Shown: one piece after another, positions 15,329 to 20,835 of the stretch
Layout: every line of letters starts with the position of its first letter
How positions within the stretch are numbered: position 1 is the first letter of the stretch
Virus record (IMG/VR): IMGVR_UViG_3300036719_002287
Span: 1 to 20,835 of that record
Reading direction: 5' to 3' (one strand)
Source: a virus
Length of the DNA stretch: 20,835 nucleotides
Notes under the pieces: model-generated
What the model was told of the DNA's origin: nothing
What the model saw: only the letters and a program-made list of their open reading frames with translations
The model's database searches: none
Position numbers and translations under genes: made by a program

Positions 15329-15549
15329 GGCTTTGGAGTCCTGCGCAGCAGTTCCTTGATGTCAGACCGCATTTCCTCTTGGACGCGCTCTGCCGCCGTC
15401 TGCTTCTCACGGATCACGGCAATGGCGGTTTCGTGCGCGATTAACTGGGTACTGAGAAACCCAAGACCGCCAGTGAGCAATACGGCAACAATGCCCATGA
15501 CCCACGCAATAGCCGATTTCTTATCCTGCTGGTAGTTATCTCTGGTCAT
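15325..15549 (-). CDS. Single-pass membrane protein with coiled coil, 74 aa (i-spanin-like)
   Basis: The start MTRDNYQQDKKSAIAW is chosen because AGGG lies eight bases upstream; an alternative ATG at 15582 has poor spacing. A charged N-terminus is followed by one membrane segment (about residues 14-38: AIAWVMGIVAVLLTGGLGF and on) and then a coiled-coil-like stretch (AIREKQ-type heptads, ERVQEEMRSDIKELLRR). This N-in/C-out layout is that of an inner-membrane spanin (Rz-like), though it is shorter than usual. The next gene begins inside its end (GTGA) and encodes a lipobox plus a Pro-rich stretch, as an o-spanin would. The spanin role is inference from topology and pairing. An XhlA-type or holin-accessory protein is an alternative. 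Confidence 0.68.
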   Translation of the reverse strand: MTRDNYQQDKKSAIAWVMGIVAVLLTGGLGFLSTQLIAHETAIAVIREKQTAAERVQEEMRSDIKELLRRTPKP

Positions 15550-15769
15550 GACTGTCACCCTGTGGAAGATCGTGCGGCTCATGGTCCTTCTGGATACGCT
15601 CCGTATCGCAGTCCATGCGTAGCCGCTGGACCTGCTTGCGCAGATCCTTGGCGGTAACTTCCCATGTCATCGCGTGCGCCCGTGCCTGAGCGAGCAGGAG
15701 TTCCAAGTCATTGACTCGGCGCTCCGCTTCCTCGGCACGTGACAGCAGGATGTACGGGTCCAGAAGCAT
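15536..15769 (-). CDS. Small coiled-coil protein, 77 aa, unknown
   Basis: The product runs from MLLDPYILLSRAEEAERRVN to GDSHDQR. Residues 9-55 are highly charged with leucine spacing (NDLELLLAQARAHAMTWE, then KDLRKQVQRLRMD), which suggests a coiled coil. The C-terminal 20 residues are hydrophilic with several Asp and His. There is no membrane segment. The start overlaps the preceding stop by one base (TAATG), and the end overlaps the next gene by 14 nt. A cytoplasmic partner of the neighbouring membrane proteins is conceivable, but nothing in the sequence shows it. Confidence 0.62.
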   Translation of the reverse strand: MLLDPYILLSRAEEAERRVNDLELLLAQARAHAMTWEVTAKDLRKQVQRLRMDCDTERIQKDHEPHDLPQGDSHDQR

Positions 15770-15930
15770 TACTCTGCCGGTTTCTCTGCCGGTTCCAGGG
15801 CCTTGATCGCGGCCTGGGCTTCGCGCAGGAACGGGCCGCGCACGCTGGGGGCAAGGGTGGTGGAGTAGTCGTTCAGCGCCTGGGCGATGTACTGGAGGGC
15901 CTGAGCTTTGGGGTCGGCGGGTTCGGTCAC
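15769..15930 (-). CDS. Small helical protein, 53 aa, unknown
   Basis: I start this gene at the GTG at 15930, which makes a GTGA overlap with the lipoprotein stop and has AAGGA seven bases upstream. An upstream ATG at 15984 would add 18 residues that lie inside the lipoprotein gene. The product (TEPADPKAQALQYIAQAL at the start, AAIKALEPAEKPAE at the end) is predicted to be mostly helical, with no signal or membrane segment. Its TAA stop shares a base with the next ATG. It is not recognised. Its position inside the small-gene envelope cassette is the only hint of function. Confidence 0.6.
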   Translation of the reverse strand: MTEPADPKAQALQYIAQALNDYSTTLAPSVRGPFLREAQAAIKALEPAEKPAE

Positions 15931-16349
15931 TTGGTGATCCTTGATGGTGAAGCGGCGGGGTTGACGGGAGGAAGGCTGGCGCACATGGCGTTGAGGACTG
16001 CGATGTCCTCGGGCGTGTGCGCAATGAGCTTGAAGCCGGGCGATTCGTACCGGCGCAGCAGTTCCAGCAAGTCAGCAGGGCGCTGGTGTGCGTAGGCGTG
16101 CTGAAGTTCGTCAGACCAGACCTGTATGAATCCAGTGCCGCGCACCTGCTCGCTGATCGTGATGTCGCCGTTGGAGGGATCGTAGTAGCCGAGCAGTTGC
16201 GCGGGGCCGTACGATGGGCCGGGCTTGCGCTCGTGCATCCACTGTGCGCTGCCGATGTAGACCGCCAGGTCAGCACCGGGATTCAGCCGCGTGCGGTCGC
16301 CGCAGCCGGTGAGCAGTACGACAGCAAGGACGATGAGTATGCGGATCAT
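15927..16349 (-). CDS. Phage lipoprotein with a degenerate HExxH-like site, 140 aa
   Basis: Residues 1-16 form a textbook lipoprotein signal: MIR, a run of Ile/Leu/Val/Ala, then the lipobox LLTGC with the lipidated Cys16. The mature part carries LGYYDPSNGDITISEQ (about 52-67) and WSDELQHAYAHQ (78-89). This arrangement resembles zinc metallopeptidase-like proteins in which a strand precedes HELxHA, but the first His is Asp80 here (DELQH), so a normal zinc site is missing. It overlaps its neighbours by ATGA and GTGA and opens a cassette of small genes with membrane features. A role at the outer membrane in lysis or superinfection exclusion is possible. The lipoprotein call is strong; the peptidase relationship is tentative. 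Confidence 0.75.
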   Translation of the reverse strand: MIRILIVLAVVLLTGCGDRTRLNPGADLAVYIGSAQWMHERKPGPSYGPAQLLGYYDPSNGDITISEQVRGTGFIQVWSDELQHAYAHQRPADLLELLRRYESPGFKLIAHTPEDIAVLNAMCASLPPVNPAASPSRITK

Positions 16350-16876
16350 GTCTTAGCAGTGATAAGGGCAGATCCGAGCCGGTCAATTTCGTAATGCGCG
16401 TCAAGCCCATTCAGGAAGCAGGACGTTCCCGCGCTCAGCGCCAGCGACAGGCGAGCATGCAGGATGCTGCTGATCTTGCGATTCGTTCCGGTCAGCGTGG
16501 CAGAGAAGTTGGCCGTCTGCATCTGCCACGCAGTCATCGCGCTATTGAACGCGATGGTGGTCGTTTCCTTGGCCGACAGCGCAGCGCCCGTGACGTTGCT
16601 TAGATGGTAGATCACCTCCAGCGTCCACGTGCCGGTGTAGGTCGCAGACGTTGACGGCATCCAGTGCAGATGCGGCGTCAGAACCGTGCCCTCGCTGTAA
16701 TTGTGCGGAAGTTGCTGGTCGGGGAAGTGCAGCGACTCGCCGTTGGTGAACTCCCAAGCCAGGATGCCCGTACCGTTCACATCGGCCAGCGCAGCGGGGG
16801 AGCTAGGAGGCGCACCAGCAGAACCGGCCCAGCGCCAATCGCCATAGTCGGCGTTGATGAGGCGGGTATTGCTCAC
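16346..16876 (-). CDS. Beta-rich virion-like protein, 176 aa, unknown function
   Basis: The protein begins MSNTRLINADYGDWRW and contains LTPHLHWMPS, a TGTWTLEVIYHL strand pair and a C-terminal LNGLDAHYEIDRLGS. This alternating-strand pattern resembles single-domain jelly-roll proteins often found beside phage fibres, so a virion or fibre-tip role is likely but not shown. I chose the GTG at 16876, which forms a 4-nt GTGA overlap with the fibre stop, over a TTG four codons upstream, because the same junction type recurs across the window. The stop overlaps the following lipoprotein gene by ATGA. It has no signal peptide, membrane segment or catalytic motif that I can see. Confidence 0.72.
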   Translation of the reverse strand: MSNTRLINADYGDWRWAGSAGAPPSSPAALADVNGTGILAWEFTNGESLHFPDQQLPHNYSEGTVLTPHLHWMPSTSATYTGTWTLEVIYHLSNVTGAALSAKETTTIAFNSAMTAWQMQTANFSATLTGTNRKISSILHARLSLALSAGTSCFLNGLDAHYEIDRLGSALITAKT

Positions 16877-18447
16877 AGGATCACCCAATCGGTGCCGTTA
16901 GCGACGATCTGGAGCGACTGCCCAGCGGTCAGGACCACGGTGGTCGTGCCGTCGATGGTGTCAGACCCGGCGCGGTTGACGGTCAGGTTGCCGGTGCTGC
17001 GGTTCTTGATGAATAGGACGCGACCGGATGCGGCAGCAGGCAGCGTGAACGTCTGTGTAGTGCTGCCTGTGCAGACTGCCAAGTGGTCGGTGCCGTCCAG
17101 CGTGGTTGTACCGGCGGCGCTGGTTACGCTGCGGACGCCGATCTTGCGAGCGTTTCCGGTGACCAGCGACTTCGCCACACTCAACCCGCCGCTCAGTCGC
17201 ACCGAGCCGTCGCTGGTGGTCATTGCGTCGGTGGTGTTGTTGACGGTCAGTATTCCAGAGCCGTCGATAGTCGCAGATACAGTTGTGCTGCGGCGGAACT
17301 CAGTGATATTTGCACTGGCATGCGATGTGCCAAACATGCGTATATTTGCACCCTGTGCGCTACCAGATCCAGCGGCGATTCTAAGCTCGACATTCGTTCT
17401 ATCGGAATAGATATATGTGTAATCAGCATCGGCTGTAGTGAGTAGTTGGAATCCGCCGCCAAAACCGGCGCCGGTGCCCTGATAGACTGCAGCAGCAACG
17501 CCCGCCACTGATACCCCAATAGAGGTAGAACTTAACCGATACAACCCGCTCGCCTCGCTCGTCAGTCGGATCCCCGGCGCGGCGGCGGTTCCATTGCCCC
17601 CCTGGATTGTGGTGGCGGCAAAAAGGCCCTGATCGGTCAGCAGAGCGGCATAGACGCCAGATACGGCAAACCCGAGTGTAGTGCTGTTGAACCGATACAG
17701 CCCGTGCGCCTCGCTGGTCAGCCGTATCCCCGGCGCGGCGGCGGTGCCGTTGGGGAAGATCATCCCGCTGCCGGCCAGGGTTAGCTGACCGACTCCAGAC
17801 CGCGACAGCGTGGTGTCACCTGCGGCGGTTCCGTCGCCCCAGACATGCGTGCCGCTGGCTGCGATGAGAAGTCGAACGTTGGCGTCACCAGCGACGGAAA
17901 TTGTTTGGGCGGTATTTCCAGACGCCGCTCTGGTTGCCGTGATCGTGCTGGTGAATGTGCCGCTGGTCGCAGAGATGGAACTGGAGCAGGTGACCGCGCC
18001 TGCGCTGTCGATGGTCAGGCGAACAGTATTATTCGTAGCCAGCGAAAGCGCTACTGCATCGGTTGTCCCGATAGCGAAGGCGGTATGCGCCGACGAAAAG
18101 ATCGACGCCATGCCAGCCCGAGCCAGGCCGAATTGCGTGCCGCTGCGGGCTACGCCGTAGGCTGCTTGACTCAGTGTGCCGGTGCCGTTGCTGGTTATCG
18201 TCCTCGCTTCGGCTGACGTTCCGGCTGCGTCAGTATTGCGCGACAAGATCTGGATGATGCCGTTGCTTGCTGCCGATACCGTTTGGCTGACAGTGAATGT
18301 CTGCGCGACTTCAAGCCCGGCGACGGTGATCGCCGCATCAGGGAACGTCGCGGTGCGGGCGGTGGTGCCGGCCTTGGTGAGGGTGAGGGTGCCGGAGATG
18401 CCCGTGGTGCCAAGCCCCGGCTGACGATCCTGAGAGGTCTTAATCAT
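16873..18447 (-). CDS. Tail-fibre-like protein with stalk repeats, 524 aa
   Basis: This Ser/Thr/Ala/Gly-rich protein resembles trimeric phage fibres, which bind the host surface. Segments such as TNNTVRLTIDSAGAVT (about residues 139-154), a near-duplicated block starting NGTAAAPGIRLTSEA at residues 233 and 285, and TTDAMTTSDGSVRLSGGLSV (405-424) are typical of fibre stalk elements. The C-terminus (about 455-524, from HLAVCTGSTTQTFTLPAA to the final NGTDWVIL) is a beta-rich domain seen at the ends of many virion proteins. No chaperone-of-endosialidase Ser-Asp cleavage site is evident. The gene is joined to the terminase gene by a 1-nt TAATG overlap and to the next by a GTGA overlap. The fibre role is inferred from composition and repeat style. 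Confidence 0.72.
   Translation of the reverse strand: MIKTSQDRQPGLGTTGISGTLTLTKAGTTARTATFPDAAITVAGLEVAQTFTVSQTVSAASNGIIQILSRNTDAAGTSAEARTITSNGTGTLSQAAYGVARSGTQFGLARAGMASIFSSAHTAFAIGTTDAVALSLATNNTVRLTIDSAGAVTCSSSISATSGTFTSTITATRAASGNTAQTISVAGDANVRLLIAASGTHVWGDGTAAGDTTLSRSGVGQLTLAGSGMIFPNGTAAAPGIRLTSEAHGLYRFNSTTLGFAVSGVYAALLTDQGLFAATTIQGGNGTAAAPGIRLTSEASGLYRLSSTSIGVSVAGVAAAVYQGTGAGFGGGFQLLTTADADYTYIYSDRTNVELRIAAGSGSAQGANIRMFGTSHASANITEFRRSTTVSATIDGSGILTVNNTTDAMTTSDGSVRLSGGLSVAKSLVTGNARKIGVRSVTSAAGTTTLDGTDHLAVCTGSTTQTFTLPAAASGRVLFIKNRSTGNLTVNRAGSDTIDGTTTVVLTAGQSLQIVANGTDWVIL
17479..17751 (-). repeat. Tandem 156-bp (52-codon) repeat inside the tail-fibre gene
   Basis: A 52-residue unit (residues 233-284) is followed at once by a second, partial copy (from residue 285 to about 323). 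Both open with NGTAAAPGIRLTSEA.GLYR and differ at scattered positions further on. At the DNA level the copies are closely alike at their start, around 17537-17595 and 17693-17751, which suggests in-frame duplication with later drift. The repeat presumably lengthens the fibre shaft. Confidence 0.75.
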
Positions 18448-20102
18448 TAGAACGCCTCAACCATCCAGCCAGACGCACGCGCTGCACGACGATCCCGTGA
18501 GCGGTAGACGCCAGTGGCAAAGTCAAAGCGGGGAGGTTGCACCGTGCGATCTCGCTTTTGTGGTACCGGGATAGTACCCGTAGCGTCAAGGAATGCAACT
18601 CGCTGCGTGGCGATGTGCCGTGCATTGCCGCAGGCGAAGTCTGCCACCCAATAGGGACGCTGCATTACGAGATACCGTAAAGGGTCTACTAAGTCGTCGT
18701 TCTTCTTCACCACGCCACCGGGGCCGGTGAACTTCGTCTCTTCCCGCCCACGGTACGCCATGATCTGCTGCCGGAGTTGGGCGACACAGTTCTCATCCGT
18801 CGCCTTGTCTAGCATGAGCAGTGGAGGTGCCGCCCGTTCCTCGGCGGGATCCATGTAGTGTCGCAGCATAGCAATGCCCGGTGCGTGATTCTTCTTGGAT
18901 TGGCAGAATCCATGCTTGGGAACGATGCCACGGGACGCCATCAGCTCCTTGGTGCGGACCAACAGGCTCGGTCCACCGCCACGATCCTTGTTCTTGAGGT
19001 TGGTATCATAGACAAACCCGGCGATATTCCGTCCACGTAGCCACTCGGCCAGCCGATCTACATCCTTCTCTAGCGTTTCGCCCTTATAGGACCAGCATTT
19101 GACGATGTTGAGCCGCATCGGGTACTCTTTGTTGATCGCAGCGACCAACATACCCATCGGATGCTCGACACCAGGGTCATATCCGACCCAGAGGTTGTCA
19201 TCTGGGCTGATAACGTACTGATCCTTGTGAATATGCCGCTCATCTTGCCACTGCTTGCCGAATATCTGCACCAGTGAGCCTGCATCGGTGGTACCGCGCA
19301 TGCGAATATCACCCTGCTCTTTGGTCATCGTGCCAGCCAGCATCTCACGGGCGGCGGCAGTAATGGCGGGGTTCTCGCCTGGCATCAGGTGGAATGTCTT
19401 ATGCCCGCGTACCTTGTCCTCGCACTTGCGCTTGAACTCTTCGAAGGCGTCATTGTAGCGGGTATTGGTGTACGCCCAGACGTAGAAGCCTAAGCCAACG
19501 TCCTGCGACAGCGAATCCGTCAAGCGGGCAGCGATTTCCGCCACCAGGCGTGGTGTACCAGCCTCTTCGTCGATGTATGCAGCGTCCAGTTTGACACCGG
19601 AGATCTTGGCGTCCTGGTCATCAGCCCCAGTCCATGAGAAGATGGCCCGATTTCCGTTCTTGAGGACGACTTCCTTGGGGACGCGCATACCAGCCTGCAT
19701 CGGGCGGGATAGCTTTTCAATCTCCCAGGCTGGGATCATCGGCTGATTCCGCGCCTCTGCCGGAGCATCCTTGGGCAGCACGAGTTCCGAGTCATCAAAG
19801 AGCTTGCGGGCGATGACGTTGGACGCCTGCATGCGCGTCGGGGCGAATACAGCGATGGTCAGGTTCTTATGCTTGGGCAGGTATGGGTGTGTGCCACGCA
19901 GCAGCATGGCGAGGTCAGCCATGGTGATAGCCGACTTGCCTGCGCGGTTCATGGCCGACAGGAGGACGAACGGGAACTCCTTGGTATCCCGCCGCAAGAA
20001 CTGCTCCTGAGTCGGTGATGGAACGAACCAGCGGAGCGGGTCTGACCGTTCCCGCTGCGTCAGGATCATCTGCGCCTTCTGGGCTGGCGTCAGTTTAGCC
20101 AT
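18447..20102 (-). CDS. terL: Terminase large subunit (packaging ATPase and nuclease), 551 aa
   Basis: This is the DNA-packaging motor. It uses ATP to push phage DNA through the portal and cuts the concatemer. The ATPase domain shows a deviant Walker A at residues 49-57 (SAMNRAGKS, with Lys56) and a Walker B at 174-180 (AAYIDEE, Asp178 and the catalytic Glu). The RNase H-like nuclease domain has its acidic residues at Asp309 (VGYDPG), Asp366 (FVYDTN) and Asp469/Asp470/Asp473 (NDDLVD). Length is normal for the family. The start overlaps the preceding gene by 8 nt, and the TAA stop shares its last base with the next ATG. The two domains in order and all key residues make this the most secure call in the window. 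Confidence 0.96.
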   Translation of the reverse strand: MAKLTPAQKAQMILTQRERSDPLRWFVPSPTQEQFLRRDTKEFPFVLLSAMNRAGKSAITMADLAMLLRGTHPYLPKHKNLTIAVFAPTRMQASNVIARKLFDDSELVLPKDAPAEARNQPMIPAWEIEKLSRPMQAGMRVPKEVVLKNGNRAIFSWTGADDQDAKISGVKLDAAYIDEEAGTPRLVAEIAARLTDSLSQDVGLGFYVWAYTNTRYNDAFEEFKRKCEDKVRGHKTFHLMPGENPAITAAAREMLAGTMTKEQGDIRMRGTTDAGSLVQIFGKQWQDERHIHKDQYVISPDDNLWVGYDPGVEHPMGMLVAAINKEYPMRLNIVKCWSYKGETLEKDVDRLAEWLRGRNIAGFVYDTNLKNKDRGGGPSLLVRTKELMASRGIVPKHGFCQSKKNHAPGIAMLRHYMDPAEERAAPPLLMLDKATDENCVAQLRQQIMAYRGREETKFTGPGGVVKKNDDLVDPLRYLVMQRPYWVADFACGNARHIATQRVAFLDATGTIPVPQKRDRTVQPPRFDFATGVYRSRDRRAARASGWMVEAF

Positions 20103-20529
20103 TGGCCATCTTCTGGAGTTCGTCCTGGGTCATACCGTCCATACCACGACCGCTTTCCTCAGCCTGCTTCTTCCACGCGAAAAGACGCTCAAGGGCCTTG
20201 TCCCGACGCGCCTCCGCTCTGGCTGCAATGTCGTCCATCTGCTTGAGCAGGGCGTGTGCCAGCTTCGGATCACCAGCGTCCTTAGCGGCGTTATAGGCAT
20301 CGCGCATCTCAAACAGCAACTGGATAGTGACCGGATCGCCCGACTTGGCCTTCCGGTGATAGGTCTTGGCGTTAGGATCGAACAGCTTGAGCTGATCCAC
20401 GCGGAAGAGGAACGTGAGGTCACGCTCCTGCTCCCGACCCATAATCATCTCGACCTTTTCAACGTCCAGACCACGCTTGCCGGTGATCTCTTGGGAGGGA
20501 TCTGGAACGGATAGCTCTGTGTCACTCAT
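20095..20529 (-). CDS. Probable terminase small subunit or packaging-associated protein, 144 aa
   Basis: The protein starts MSDTELSVPDPSQ. I chose the ATG at 20529 over an upstream GTG at 20577 because it forms an ATGA overlap with the preceding stop. The frame ends 8 nt inside the terminase large-subunit gene. The sequence is charged and largely helical, with a central part (FRVDQLKLFDPNAKTYHRK) and a C-terminal Arg/Lys/Glu-rich stretch (ARAEARRDKALERLFAWKKQ) that could form a coiled coil. No helix-turn-helix is obvious. The small-terminase call rests on position directly before the large subunit, on size and on helical character, and is inference rather than motif evidence. A packaging chaperone or an unrelated small protein would also fit. 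Confidence 0.45.
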   Translation of the reverse strand: MSDTELSVPDPSQEITGKRGLDVEKVEMIMGREQERDLTFLFRVDQLKLFDPNAKTYHRKAKSGDPVTIQLLFEMRDAYNAAKDAGDPKLAHALLKQMDDIAARAEARRDKALERLFAWKKQAEESGRGMDGMTQDELQKMANG

Positions 20530-20690
20530 TGGTACAGCGGCTTCTTTTGCAGGGTAGCGATCATGTGAGTAAAGCACTTCTCCATGAAGTCCGCTCGTCT
20601 GGAGCTTTCTTCCTTCAGGAATAGGTTGGCTTCGGCCCCTTTGCGAGCCTTACGCCTAGCAGCACCTTCGGGCGAGTGTCTACGTCTCAT
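20526..20690 (-). CDS. Small basic protein, 54 aa, upstream of the terminase genes
   Basis: This reading frame begins MRRRHSPEGAARRKARKGAE and ends KKPLYQ. Its TGA stop overlaps the ATG of the next gene in an ATGA junction, the same coupling used at many junctions here, which is the main evidence that it is real. The N-terminal 20 residues are rich in Arg and Lys and could bind nucleic acid. The rest (LFLKEESSRRADFMEKCFTH) looks helical. No Shine-Dalgarno site is convincing: CAGG sits only two bases from the ATG. I do not recognise a family. A role as a packaging accessory or an unrelated small early gene are both possible. Confidence 0.5.
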   Translation of the reverse strand: MRRRHSPEGAARRKARKGAEANLFLKEESSRRADFMEKCFTHMIATLQKKPLYQ

Positions 20691-20729
20691 TGCCTGAGAC
20701 TAGCGGGGAATGTGGTTGATTGCAAGCCG

Positions 20730-20835
20730 CTATCGTAGCGACTTCAGACCTTCGTTGACGCGCCTGATCCTCTCCTTCATCAGCGAGACAAGGCGCAGTT
20801 GGTCGATGGCGTGCCCTGCGGCCAGCTCATCCTCC
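20730..20835 (-). CDS. C-terminal end of an unknown phage protein (truncated by window edge)
   Basis: The minus strand is open from the window edge to a TAG stop and gives the last 34 residues of a protein whose start lies outside the window. The visible part is hydrophilic and helical, with a charged stretch (KERIRRVNEG) and the end KSLR. It precedes a small gene and the terminase genes in transcription order, so it probably belongs to the packaging or late-gene entry region. No family is recognisable from so short a tail. That it is coding is inferred from the open frame and the tight spacing to the next gene (39 nt). Confidence 0.5.
   Translation of the reverse strand, partial: EDELAAGHAIDQLRLVSLMKERIRRVNEGLKSLR

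Noticed and set aside
15536-16276. Minus-strand 246-codon open frame
   Set aside because: Only its last 77 codons (start at 15769) fit the gene chain. The upstream part overlaps two other coupled genes and is Ser/Pro/Arg-rich low complexity.
16873-18447. Self-cleaving endosialidase-type chaperone at the fibre C-terminus
   Set aside because: The C-terminal domain is beta-rich without the helical chaperone pattern or an obvious Ser-Asp cleavage site.
1-20835. CRISPR arrays, tRNA genes, insertion sequences, toxin-antitoxin or anti-phage systems
   Set aside because: No regularly spaced repeats, cloverleaf-like stretches, transposase motifs or paired toxin-antitoxin genes were seen. Gaps are too short to hold most of these.

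Overview
The window looks like part of a tailed-phage genome (Caudoviricetes), or a prophage carrying the same modules. Every gene I can support lies on the minus strand, so transcription runs from high to low coordinates. Genes are tightly packed, and most junctions overlap by 1 nt (TAATG), by 4 nt (ATGA or GTGA) or by about 8-16 nt. No tape-measure, sheath, integrase, tRNA, CRISPR or transposase gene was seen. The head-tail genes (portal, an adaptor-like protein, a beta-propeller nozzle-like protein) suggest a short-tailed, podovirus-like particle. Two lipobox signal peptides and a spanin-like pair point to a Gram-negative host. The DNA is GC-rich over most of its length. The left-edge gene is visibly richer in A/T at third codon positions.

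Layout in transcription order. (1) 20835-18447: the end of an unknown gene, a 54-aa basic protein, a probable small terminase subunit and a clear large terminase subunit (packaging). (2) 18447-16346: a repeat-bearing tail-fibre-like protein and a beta-rich virion-like protein. (3) 16349-14894: five tiny coupled genes, namely a lipoprotein with a degenerate HExxH-like site, two small helical proteins, a single-pass membrane protein with a coiled coil, and a lipobox protein with three further membrane segments. This is a probable lysis or cell-envelope cassette, but I see no endolysin. (4) 14851-11029: a small beta-rich protein, a coiled-coil protein, a small virion-like protein, a 21-codon mini-ORF and a large beta-rich tail protein. 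(5) 10987-5718: portal, FmdB-type zinc ribbon, scaffold, major capsid protein and a probable decoration protein. (6) 5577-1: a DUF115/MptE-like (Maf-type) enzyme, a small unknown gene, an adaptor-like protein with Ig-like N-terminal domains, a beta-propeller nozzle-like protein, a small low-complexity protein and a Cys-rich gene running off the left edge.

The three clean gaps between gene blocks (after 14894, 11029 and 9119) each begin with the octamer GCGTTGAC on the coding strand. One of them is followed by a reasonable sigma70-like -10 box. These are the best candidates for promoters. A strong GC hairpin that pairs better in the minus-strand transcript lies between the capsid gene and the decoration gene.

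The most unusual points are the Maf/MptE-like enzyme inside the head-tail module, the lipoprotein/membrane fusion in the putative lysis cassette, the peptidase-like lipoprotein whose first zinc ligand is replaced, the unexplained open frame after the decoration gene, and the shared octamer at block boundaries. All functional calls are from reading motifs by eye; no database search was done.
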